DNA of 53,991 bases from NCBI GenBank assembly GCA_021648625.1, contig JAKISK010000002.1, positions 1 through 53,991 of the forward strand, written 5' to 3'. Of the stretch, positions 6,987 to 13,696 are shown piece by piece. Within the stretch, counting starts at the first letter, position 1; each line of letters starts with the position of its first letter. The notes under the pieces are model-generated. The model was not told the DNA's origin. It saw nothing but the letters and a program-made list of their open reading frames with translations, and ran no database searches. This DNA is from Thiomicrorhabdus sp. GTDB lineage: Bacteria; Pseudomonadota; Gammaproteobacteria; Thiomicrospirales; Thiomicrospiraceae. The translations under genes and the position numbers were made by a program.

Positions 6987-7268
6987 ATGAATGATGTTAA
7001 ATTAAACGGAATGAGAGAATTAAACTTTAATGAGATTGGGGAAGTTAGTGGGGGGTCATTTTTTCAGAATTTTTTCCCTGCACACACTGCACAATTTAGC
7101 AAAAATCCTATTGGTGGTTCTCCAGAGTCTCAAGTACGCTATGCTAACTCTATTAACTTATTTCGAGAAATATCAACAACAACCGCTGGTTTTTTTGGGA
7201 ACAAAGGAGTTGATTTCGCTACTAAACAAATACCAATATTTGTTTTTAATAATCCTTGGAATTATTAA
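6987..7268 (+). CDS. Double-glycine leader peptide 4
   Basis: A 93-residue product with the shared leader (Glu to Gly at residue 18, giving IGEVSGG) and the longest core, 70 residues. The core is less Gly/Ala-rich than the others. It starts SFFQNFFPAHTAQF and ends in an aromatic stretch, PIFVFNNPWNY. It is not clearly related to the other cores. A 57-residue hydrophobic protein and a 101-residue membrane protein follow. The leader makes export by a C39-type transporter likely; the function of the core is unknown. Confidence 0.7.
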   Translation: MNDVKLNGMRELNFNEIGEVSGGSFFQNFFPAHTAQFSKNPIGGSPESQVRYANSINLFREISTTTAGFFGNKGVDFATKQIPIFVFNNPWNY

Positions 7269-7416
7269 AAAATATTTTTTTAGTCCTAAGCCTAAATGAA
7301 ATATTATATCCTTTATTTTTTATATGCTTAAATCAGTCGATCATTAAGTCACTAAAAAATGTGGCTACTTGGTACCTACTAGGTAGTCACAACAAAATAA
7401 ATATTTAAGGCGCCTT

Positions 7417-7590
7417 ATGGATTTAATAATTACTTTTATTATTGAAATGTCACGAATTATCGGTAGACGTATTGTTCGATTTTTAAATTTTACTGACATT
7501 AATGAAGAAATAGAGAGTGTAATAGGTTTAATTTTTATAGCTACTTTAATAGCTACTTTAATATTTATTGGAATCAAAACCCTATTTTAA
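7417..7590 (+). CDS. Small hydrophobic protein MDLIITF, copy 1 (putative immunity family C)
   Basis: An ATG after AAGGCGCCTT opens 57 residues. These begin MDLIITFIIEMSRIIGRRIV and end in a long hydrophobic helix (about 36-57, ending IFIGIKTLF). A second copy at 10651 has the same start and context (AAATAAATATTTAAGGCGCC) with conservative changes such as Arg to Lys and Phe to Leu. That substitution pattern suggests selection on the protein. It lies 148 bases after leader peptide 4 and may be its immunity protein. Confidence 0.6.
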   Translation: MDLIITFIIEMSRIIGRRIVRFLNFTDINEEIESVIGLIFIATLIATLIFIGIKTLF

Positions 7591-7612
7591 GTAAAAACAC
7601 AAAAAGAAGTAA

Positions 7613-7640
7613 ACTTGAATTCGCATCATAAACACAACTG
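7613..7640. repeat. Relic of an IS30-type terminal sequence
   Basis: ACTTGAATTCGCATCATAAA resembles the reverse complement of the IS30-element end at 277-300. No transposase remains. Around it, 7591-8002 has no gene: a GC-rich patch near 7700-7725, a partial copy of the conserved upstream block from about 7737, and the 40-bp element. Confidence 0.4.
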
Positions 7641-7880
7641 ATCCTAAGCTGTTAATAAATCAACAGATTTCTCTAGAAACATCTCAACAGGCTATTTTCC
7701 GTCTCGCGACTTTCGAGAGGCCGTCTATTGAAAAAAAAAGAGGGCTATCCTGCTTTACAACAGATAAAACCAGGCAGATTAAATTCAATCAACTCTCTAA
7801 TGCTTTACCGCACGAAATGACGCAAACTCAATGCTACCGACTTCACTTATCAAAACAAATACCCTACCCTAAAATGGTTG

Positions 7881-7920
7881 TTTTGACCTATAGACATTCC
7901 TTTTGGGTATGCTTAAATGG
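7881..7920 (+). promoter_or_regulatory. 40-bp conserved array element, copy 5
   Basis: One of the two copies with GGTATG-TTAAATGG; here TATGC replaces TATGT. It precedes the truncated MPQRSET stub and the membrane protein at 8003, not an NTF2-like gene. Confidence 0.6.
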
Positions 7921-8002
7921 ACACAACAAATTAAGAACATTTGATTAAACTGCGATGCCACAACGTAGTGAAACTAAACAATAGTTATTATGAGAAAATC
8001 GC

Positions 8003-8308
8003 ATGAATAATCTAACTGGGTATCTAATAGATGCAATAAGGTCAAGTATCATTGGAATACTAGCCTTAAGCATCATTTTTTTTTCCGAAGCTCTCTCAAC
8101 CTCTTGGTTCGCTTTATTGACGACAGTATCAATAATAACGATTTGTCGAGCAACAACAACCTTTATTCTGTTATACACTTTTCGTAAAAAACATAAACCC
8201 ATTGGAAACATAACTATCTATATATATGAAGGAATAAACTTTATTGGCATAGCCTCTGCCGTGTTTATTGGAGCATCAATTATGAACGAAAGCCTTCAAT
8301 TCTCATAG
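8003..8308 (+). CDS. Small membrane protein of unknown family
   Basis: A 101-residue protein with about three hydrophobic segments (15-30, 33-60 and 72-93) and a basic loop RKKHKPIG between the second and third. It follows a partial upstream block with the 40-bp element and a nine-codon stub (MPQRSETKQ-stop at 7955-7984), which matches the start of the ORF at 1986. It may be an immunity-type protein that has replaced the original gene behind this promoter. I do not recognise a family. Confidence 0.5.
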   Translation: MNNLTGYLIDAIRSSIIGILALSIIFFSEALSTSWFALLTTVSIITICRATTTFILLYTFRKKHKPIGNITIYIYEGINFIGIASAVFIGASIMNESLQFS

Positions 8309-8317
8309 TTAGAAGGA

Positions 8318-8688
8318 AACAACCCTATTTTACAATATATAAAAGCATAAAAAGGTCAGGACAAGGCTAATTCCTCGACCCTGTAAAAAAAACAGTGCAT
8401 TTGTCCTTGAACACAATAAGGATAAGCTCTTAATTTTTCAAAAATACCCCCCCCCCTACTCAAAAAAATCAAGAAATCATTGTCTATTTCATAATCGAAC
8501 AAATTCAATTCAGGCAATAATGCTACCGATTTCACACATCACAACAAATATCCATATCCTCAAAATGATTATTTTGACCTATAGACATTCCTTTTGGGTG
8601 TGTTTAAATGGACACAACAAATTAAGAACACGTTATTAAAAAACGCACTTAATTCATACAACTAACCCAAGAGTTTGGAGAAACCATT
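8318..8688 (+). repeat. Conserved upstream block of cassette 4
   Basis: Contains the same parts as the other blocks. A C10 tract lies at 8447-8456, and a deletion removes the CTTTACCACACGAAATGACG part. The 40-bp element and 5' untranslated stretch are intact. Confidence 0.75.
8572..8611 (+). promoter_or_regulatory. 40-bp conserved array element, copy 6
   Basis: Canonical copy upstream of the NTF2-like gene at 8689. Confidence 0.65.
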
Positions 8689-9129
8689 ATGCTTAAAAAA
8701 CTAACCATCGCATTAGCCCTATCCGCTTCCATGCTCAGTTATACCAACATGGCATTTGCAAACAGTGACGTAGATGCAGCTCAACTAGAAGCCGTTATTA
8801 CCGCTAAAATCGTCGCAACATCAAAAGGGTCTGAGTCCATTGAAGACATAATGAGCACCATACACAGTGGTTCACCCGTTGCGCTAGAGACCCGAGCGCA
8901 AATGGAGCAAATTCTTCCTGCTGTGGATATGAATGCATCTTTGGTAGAGTTTAGTTTTGTAGGACAAGCTGGCGATTATGCGGTTGCAAAAATCAAAGAA
9001 AAAGCAGAAAAAATCACCGGCCCTGCACAATTTAAAAGCAATGAAATGGAGCAGTTAATTGTCTTTAAACAAGAAGATGGGCAATGGAAAATCTGGCAAG
9101 CCAGTGTTTTGGATATAAAGTATTTATAA
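8689..9129 (+). CDS. Secreted NTF2-like protein, copy 4
   Basis: An intact 146-residue copy starting MLKKLTIALALSASML behind a GGAGAAACC ribosome binding site. It is nearly identical to copies 1 and 2; the visible differences are a Leu at residue 2 and Val for Ala in ITAKIVAT. Signal peptide and terminal DGQWKIWQ segment are kept. It heads the cassette with leader peptide 5 and an immunity family A protein. The antisense ORF over its 3' end is a shadow. Confidence 0.75.
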   Translation: MLKKLTIALALSASMLSYTNMAFANSDVDAAQLEAVITAKIVATSKGSESIEDIMSTIHSGSPVALETRAQMEQILPAVDMNASLVEFSFVGQAGDYAVAKIKEKAEKITGPAQFKSNEMEQLIVFKQEDGQWKIWQASVLDIKYL

Positions 9130-9290
9130 TCGAATCTTAAAAAAAACGCCCTGGTTAAATAAATAACCAAGGCGTTAAAAGTTTCCAGTGTTGGCTGTAA
9201 CCAATACCAGAAAAAATGGCTTTTAAACAATTTTGTTTAGAAGCTTTAATAAAGCAGCGTAATTATACGCTATTAATGAGGTAACTCAAA
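9130..9290 (+). promoter_or_regulatory. Structured intercistronic segment, copy 4
   Basis: Same layout as the other three copies: ACGCCCTGGTT / AACCAAGGCGT, GTGTTGG / CCAATAC with a different loop (CTGTAA), GCTTTTAAAC / GTTTAGAAGC, and AGCGTA / TACGCT. The loop change with kept stems supports base pairing. Confidence 0.6.
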
Positions 9291-9548
9291 ATGAATGATG
9301 TTAAATTAAACAGAATGAGAGAATTAAACTTTAATGAGATTGAGGAAGTTAGTGGGGGGCGTAATGATTTTTGGCCTGGCGGACCTATTGGTGGGGGAAT
9401 TTATGTGTTTAACCATACGTACGATAGCTTTCAGGCAATCGGTCAAGGTAAACCCTTACCAGAGTTTAGTAGTGGTGACTTTGCACAATCCATATTTGGC
9501 GGAGCTATTGCAGGCGGAGCATTAAGCCACTGGCGTAAATTCTTCTAG
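9291..9548 (+). CDS. Double-glycine leader peptide 5 (microcin-like)
   Basis: An 85-residue product with the shared leader (Gly to Arg at residue 8) and a 62-residue core. The core shares a skeleton with peptide 2: GGG near the start, TYDSFQAI against TYDKFDAI, a Gly-Lys-Pro-Leu-Pro segment, and a Gly/Ala-rich end (IFGGAIAGGALS). It then adds a basic aromatic tail (HWRKFF). Small-xxx-small motifs fit membrane-active class II bacteriocins. The next gene, at 9627, is an immunity family A protein, as after peptide 2. The ribosome binding site GAGGTAA is intact. Confidence 0.78.
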   Translation: MNDVKLNRMRELNFNEIEEVSGGRNDFWPGGPIGGGIYVFNHTYDSFQAIGQGKPLPEFSSGDFAQSIFGGAIAGGALSHWRKFF

Positions 9549-9626
9549 ATTTAGGTTATTTATAAAGAGTCAGAATTTTGTTCTGGCTCCCCTTTTTCTC
9601 TGAAGGACTATAAGGAAAAATACTAC

Positions 9627-9965
9627 ATGTGGTGTAAATGTTTAAATGAAATAAACCCTCTACTGATTTTGAAAGGGTCTGTTTATAAAAAAATTTTACA
9701 GCTCAGCATCTTTGTGCTATATATTCTAGCCGCCCATTTCTTGGGTTTCTCTATCATTTCTTGGTCAACATCTTTCCAAGAAACATTGTGGGGATATGTG
9801 ATTCTTATTATTTTCATATGGCTTTCGCTATACCCTAACTGCCTATATACTGAAACTATGATAAAAAAATTTGGTTATAAAAAAGAAGAAATTAGCCCTT
9901 ATTCAATCTATATTTTTATAGTCATTTTTTTATTTATTGCTATTACAGTTATAAAAATTATGTAG
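9627..9965 (+). CDS. Small membrane protein, putative immunity family A (copy 3)
   Basis: A 112-residue protein with three hydrophobic segments and the signature YPNCLYTETMIKKFGY followed by EEISPYS. It is closely similar to the protein at 4193 and more distantly to the one at 2336. It starts MWCKCL, which matches the TTG-initiated start at 2336. The short distance (78 bases) to leader peptide 5 suggests co-expression and a cognate immunity role. Confidence 0.62.
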   Translation: MWCKCLNEINPLLILKGSVYKKILQLSIFVLYILAAHFLGFSIISWSTSFQETLWGYVILIIFIWLSLYPNCLYTETMIKKFGYKKEEISPYSIYIFIVIFLFIAITVIKIM

Positions 9966-9981
9966 TTTAAAATAGATTGAG

Positions 9982-9998
9982 ACCTTTACACGAGCACC
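9982..9998. repeat. Fragment of element family M2 end
   Basis: GAGACCTTTACACGAGC resembles the end GAGACCTTTGCACGA of the elements at 29660 and 43338. No second end is visible nearby, so it is a relic. Confidence 0.35.
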
Positions 9999-10023
9999 AA
10001 ATATTTTCTATCAAACCTAATAA

Positions 10024-10422
10024 AAAAAGGGAACAATCCTGTTTTACAATATATAAAAGCATAAAAAGGTCAGCATAAGTCTAACCCCTCTCCAAAAAAA
10101 CAGTGCATTTGTCCTTGAACACAATAAGGATAAGCTCTCAATTTTTCAAAAATATCCCCCCTACTCAAACAAATCAAGAAATCATTGTCTATTTCATAAA
10201 CGAACAAATTCAATTCAGGCAATTCTTTACCACACGAAATGACACAAGCGCAATGCTACCGATTTCACTCATCACAACAAATATCCATATCCTCAAAATG
10301 ATTATTTTGACCTATAGACATTCCTTTTGGGTATGTTTAAATGGACACAATAAATTAAGAACACGTTATTAAAAAACGCACTTAATTCAATATCACTAAC
10401 CCAATCGTTTGGAGAGACAATT
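10024..10422 (+). repeat. Conserved upstream block of cassette 5
   Basis: A full block with AATCCTGTTTTACAATATAT, the CTTGAACACAATAAGGATAA segment, TTGTCTATTTCATAAACGAA and the 40-bp element. An 89-codon ORF across it is not conserved in frame between copies. Confidence 0.75.
10305..10344 (+). promoter_or_regulatory. 40-bp conserved array element, copy 7
   Basis: A copy with GGGTATGTTTAAATGG, in which TATGTT is a closer -10 candidate than in the TGTGTT copies. It precedes the truncated NTF2-like gene. Confidence 0.65.
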
Positions 10423-10626
10423 ATGTTTAAAAAACTAACCATCGCCTTAGCCCTATCCGCTTCCATGTTTAGCTATACCAATATGGCATTTGCAAATAAC
10501 GATGAGGATGTTGCGCAATTAGAAGCCGTTATTACCGCTAAAATCGCCGCAACAACAAAAGACTCAGAATCCATTGAAAATATTATGAAAACCATCCACA
10601 GCAGTTCACCTGTTGAACTAGTATAG
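10423..10626 (+). pseudogene. NTF2-like gene, copy 5, truncated by recombination
   Basis: The signal peptide and about 60 residues are normal (to KTIHSSSPVEL). After two more residues a stop follows, and at about 10625 the sequence switches to AGCAAAATAAATATTTAAGG, the leader of the MDLIITF gene seen at about 7393. The rest of the NTF2-like domain, the hairpin segment and a leader peptide are missing. A deletion between two cassettes explains this. The 67-residue product keeps a signal peptide but not the fold, so it is probably non-functional. Confidence 0.75.
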
Positions 10627-10650
10627 CAAAATAAATATTTAAGGCGCCTT

Positions 10651-10824
10651 ATGGATTTAATAATTACTTTTATTATTGAAATGTCACGAATTGTTGGTAA
10701 ACGTATTGTCCGAATTTTAAATTTAACTGAGCTTAATGAAGAAATGGAAAGCATAATAGGTTTAATTTTTATATCTACTTTAATCGCTATTTTAATATTT
10801 ATTGGGATCGCAATCCTATTTTAA
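10651..10824 (+). CDS. Small hydrophobic protein MDLIITF, copy 2 (putative immunity family C)
   Basis: A 57-residue paralogue of the protein at 7417, with the same start and AAGGCGCCTT context, and a C-terminal membrane helix ending IFIGIAILF. Differences are conservative (RIVGKRIV against RIIGRRIV, TELNEEMES against TDINEEIES). The deletion that truncated the upstream gene put it directly behind the NTF2-like start, so it is now driven by that promoter without a peptide gene. This would fit an orphan immunity gene kept after its toxin was lost. Confidence 0.6.
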   Translation: MDLIITFIIEMSRIVGKRIVRILNLTELNEEMESIIGLIFISTLIAILIFIGIAILF

Positions 10825-10948
10825 ATAAAAAATTCAATCGAAAAAAGAACGGTATTCAATTCCATTAAATTAAGAAATAACTTAGTACCCTAATCCCTCT
10901 TCTATGCCCTGTAATGCACAAAAAAATCATCTATTCTTAAAATAGTTC

Positions 10949-10988
10949 TTCTGGCCTATCGACACTTAGTTTAAGTATGTTTAAATGG
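10949..10988 (+). promoter_or_regulatory. 40-bp conserved array element, copy 8
   Basis: The most divergent copy: TTCTGGCCTATCGACACTTA then GTTTAAGTATGTTTAAATGG. It lies 31 bp before the membrane protein gene at 11020. Its -35-like TGGCC and TATGTT positions are kept. Confidence 0.5.
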
Positions 10989-11019
10989 ACACCACTGATT
11001 CAATATAACGAAATAAAAT

Positions 11020-12018
11020 ATGGAACCACAATTAATTGTATCTCTATCAGGGCTCTTAGGAATGACAGTTACCTTGATGGTAATTGGCATTACTTGGCTA
11101 AAAAGAAAGCCTTTAAATTCAGATTTCAATCAAGACTGTAAGGTATTTTATATCCGACCTGAGATACGTTTTTTGGGGCTATTTTTAGCTATTATCTCTA
11201 TTACCGTGATGACTCTCGTAGTTTTTCTAATTCCTGTAGAAGAATTTAAGCCTAGTGACTGGGTAATGGCTTTTATATTTGGCATATTCATCGGTGGCTT
11301 TGGAAGTATAAGTGGCGTTATGCTGTTCATTATTCGCGCAAAGGTTAATAAGCATGGCGTATTAGGCTACTCTGCTTTAGGCATACCGCGCTTTATGGCA
11401 TGGAGTGATTTAAACTTGATTGAATTTAGTGGAGGAATGCAAAGTTATAAATTGATAGGTTGTTCAGGCCATATTTACGTTTCAACATTAATTGAAAAAA
11501 AAACCGAATTTATTGCATTATTAAAACAAAATATTTTACCTGAAAAATTTGAAATAGACTTAAAGTCTCATCTTAATTCTAACGATTGTCCCGAAAAATT
11601 CATGTCTAAAAAACATTTTGAAAGCATGGTAAAACACGCGCCTACGGCATCAATATTACTCACTTTTTTTATCACGTTTTCTTTTCTATTTTTACCTCCC
11701 TATGCTTATGCTCTGTTTATTTCTGCTCTAGCAGGAATCATGCTTATAGGTAGCGCTACTGCTCGATATATATGGCCGAATTTACCAAGTTATTGGCTTA
11801 TTATTTTAGATTTTTTAAGTATTATGTCTATGTCCATTCTTTCTAATTTAGCATGGTCAAAATATACACTTTATTTGGAGAGTCAAAATAGCATTGATAA
11901 CTACACTCAGGTTTTTATTATGTTACAAACGCTCGGTACAACGATGTTATTTGTATTTTTAACGTTAATTACGGTCAAAAAAATGTATCTAACGAAAAAA
12001 ATAGCTAAACATAAATGA
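11020..12018 (+). CDS. Multi-pass membrane protein with PH-like central region
   Basis: A 332-residue protein with about seven hydrophobic segments: three in the first 105 residues and four in the last 120. Between them lies a soluble region of about 100 residues with the pattern GVLGYSALGIPRFMAWSDL...I, which resembles bacterial PH-like (YdbT/YcxB-type) domains. The function is unknown. It lies just downstream of the last 40-bp element and overlaps the lipoprotein gene by four bases (ATGA at 12015), so the two are surely co-expressed. It belongs to the accessory array by context, but similarity to its smaller membrane proteins is not evident. Confidence 0.6.
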   Translation: MEPQLIVSLSGLLGMTVTLMVIGITWLKRKPLNSDFNQDCKVFYIRPEIRFLGLFLAIISITVMTLVVFLIPVEEFKPSDWVMAFIFGIFIGGFGSISGVMLFIIRAKVNKHGVLGYSALGIPRFMAWSDLNLIEFSGGMQSYKLIGCSGHIYVSTLIEKKTEFIALLKQNILPEKFEIDLKSHLNSNDCPEKFMSKKHFESMVKHAPTASILLTFFITFSFLFLPPYAYALFISALAGIMLIGSATARYIWPNLPSYWLIILDFLSIMSMSILSNLAWSKYTLYLESQNSIDNYTQVFIMLQTLGTTMLFVFLTLITVKKMYLTKKIAKHK

Positions 12019-12365
12019 AAAAACTATTACGCTTATTTTCAGCATTATTATTGTCCGCTCTACTTTTTGGTTGCAGCGAAGTCAATGTAACAAACACAAA
12101 ATGGACATGTGAAAAAAATAAACAAACATGCAATGTTGTTTTTTCTGTCATCAATAAAAGTAACGAATCCGTAAGTACAGCCATTCTTATTCGAGCTTAT
12201 GACCGAGTAGGCAGAGGTAAAGGAGCGATATCCAATATTCTTATTGGTGAAAAAACGATTAACATTATTTTGCTCCCAAATGAACACGTTTTTTTAAATG
12301 AAACACTCACCGTTCATGGGCGTGTATCAATGCTTGTTGCGACCATTATTAATAATAAAGACTAA
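12015..12365 (+). CDS. Small lipoprotein
   Basis: A 116-residue protein with a typical lipoprotein signal: MKKLLRLF, a hydrophobic stretch and the lipobox LLFGC with the lipidated Cys at about 20. The mature part has two further Cys (WTCEKNKQTC) that may form a disulfide, and a beta-rich FxVxN-like pattern (VVFSVINKSNESV) seen in small immunoglobulin-like lipoproteins. It overlaps the upstream membrane protein gene by four bases. Function unknown. Confidence 0.65.
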   Translation: MKKLLRLFSALLLSALLFGCSEVNVTNTKWTCEKNKQTCNVVFSVINKSNESVSTAILIRAYDRVGRGKGAISNILIGEKTINIILLPNEHVFLNETLTVHGRVSMLVATIINNKD

Positions 12366-12393
12366 AAAATTTTAACATCTAAGGTTAGAATCC

Positions 12394-12470
12394 GTTGCAC
12401 TTATGATTCGAATTCAAGATATATTTTAGACCTTTGCACGAAAGGATACACAAATAAAAAAGGCTATTGT
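12394..12470. repeat. Relics of IS30-type and M2 element ends
   Basis: GTTGCACTTATGATTCGAAT plus TCAAG (12394-12418) resembles the IS30-type end at 277-300. It is followed at 12429 by AGACCTTTGCACGAAAGGAT and AAAAAAGGCT, which match one end of the M2 family at 29660 and 43338. Both are fragments. They mark the right edge of the cassette array. Confidence 0.45.
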
Positions 12471-12526
12471 TAAATGAAACTCTCTCTTAAAACTTAGGTA
12501 CAATCAATGTCAAAAAAAGGGGATTC

Positions 12527-12814
12527 ATGGAAGAAATAATTTCTTTTATATTTATTTTGTTCTTTGTTGAAATCATTATGTTTGGTTTTTTTTATAGTAC
12601 AGGATATTTTTTGACGCCAATCGTCTCACTGGGTAAATGGAAGCCCGATAAGGTCTTTAAAGAAGTGGACGTTAAGGTCAAAATTAAGCATCAATCGGGC
12701 ATTTTATTGTTCAAAAAATCTACCCATGTTTACCTTGGCGTGGGTGGTGTGATTGGTTTAGGCGTTACGTTTTGGATTTTAGTTGTCGTCTTATTTTGGG
12801 TCACTCAGTCCTGA
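12527..12814 (+). CDS. Small two-helix membrane protein
   Basis: A 95-residue protein with an N-terminal hydrophobic stretch (about 5-25), a polar middle with KWKPDKVFKEVDVKVK, and a second hydrophobic stretch (about 70-92, GVGGVIGLGVTFWILVVVLF). A GGGG sequence precedes the ATG as ribosome binding site. It is the last + strand gene before a convergent oxidoreductase gene. No family recognised. Confidence 0.55.
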   Translation: MEEIISFIFILFFVEIIMFGFFYSTGYFLTPIVSLGKWKPDKVFKEVDVKVKIKHQSGILLFKKSTHVYLGVGGVIGLGVTFWILVVVLFWVTQS

Positions 12815-12914
12815 ATTTGTAACGTCACTGCGGCATAAAACTTAAGCTATTGATTTATTACACTCAGGTTAAAGTATGTAATCAATAAAGGGGATTTTCT
12901 CCCCCCCTCCTTAA

Positions 12915-13694
12915 CTAACGACTCGGATAATTTCCTCTGGCAATCAAGCCACCGTCTAACGTTAATACACTGCCCGTCATCCATGCGGTGGCATCCGATA
13001 GTAAATACGCCGTGGCTTCGCCCATCTCTTCGGTGGTGCCGTAGCGCCCTGCGGGGATTTTATCGTGCCATTTTTTGGCCATGCTGGGTTCTGATAAAAT
13101 GGTTTGGGTGCGTTCCACGGGGACTACGCCTGGTGCCAATACATTGACTCGAATACCATGTTGCCCCCACTCGACCGCCTGAACTTTGCTCATGGCATCT
13201 AAACCCGCTTTGGAGGCGGCGTAGGCCGAAAACCATTCGCAGGTGGCTTGTGCATGGATGCTGCTGTTATTAACAATTGCACCCCCCTGTTTGGCGGCAA
13301 TGCAGGCCTTTGCAAAGGCGGTGCTTAACAAGTAAGGGGCTTGTAAATTAACCGCCAAGGTGTTCATAAATTGTGTGCCGTCTGTGTCTTTTAAGGCGGT
13401 GGTTTTTGCAACCACCCCTGCATTGTTCACCAAACCGTCCAAGCCATTAAACACCGACCATGCCTGTTGAAAAAAGGGATTTATGGTCTCGGACTGTCTA
13501 AAGTCACACTGTAAAATCGTTGCATCTGCACCCAGCTCGGTTACCACTTTTAGGGTATTTTCAATGCCCGACTGATTACGATTAAAGTGCAACACCAGCT
13601 TGCACCCTTCACGTGCCAACACCTTTGCCATGCCAGCACCAATACCGCTGGATGCGCCGGTAATTAAAATACTCTTTCCTTTTAATCCTTTCAC
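12915..13694 (-). CDS. Short-chain dehydrogenase/reductase (SDR) family oxidoreductase
   Basis: A 259-residue protein with all features of classical SDRs: the cofactor motif TGASSGIG at 12-19, NNAG at 90-93, a catalytic Ser around 144, and YxxxK at Tyr158/Lys162 (YAASK). RVNVLAPGVV and the C-terminal GSVLTLDGG complete the fold. These enzymes use NAD(P)H to interconvert hydroxyl and carbonyl groups; the substrate cannot be read from the sequence. The phenotype is closest to glucose-dehydrogenase- or 3-oxoacyl-reductase-like SDRs. A DUF1461 membrane protein gene ends two bases upstream on the same strand, so the pair is probably one operon. Confidence 0.88.
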   Translation of the reverse strand: MKGLKGKSILITGASSGIGAGMAKVLAREGCKLVLHFNRNQSGIENTLKVVTELGADATILQCDFRQSETINPFFQQAWSVFNGLDGLVNNAGVVAKTTALKDTDGTQFMNTLAVNLQAPYLLSTAFAKACIAAKQGGAIVNNSSIHAQATCEWFSAYAASKAGLDAMSKVQAVEWGQHGIRVNVLAPGVVPVERTQTILSEPSMAKKWHDKIPAGRYGTTEEMGEATAYLLSDATAWMTGSVLTLDGGLIARGNYPSR

Positions 13695-13696
13695 TT

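Noticed and set aside
8976-9230. Antisense ORF over the NTF2-like gene
   Set aside because: It is a shadow of conserved coding DNA without its own start signals.
2701-10422. CRISPR array from the many repeats
   Set aside because: Repeats are hundreds of bases long with genes between them; there are no short regular spacers and no cas genes.
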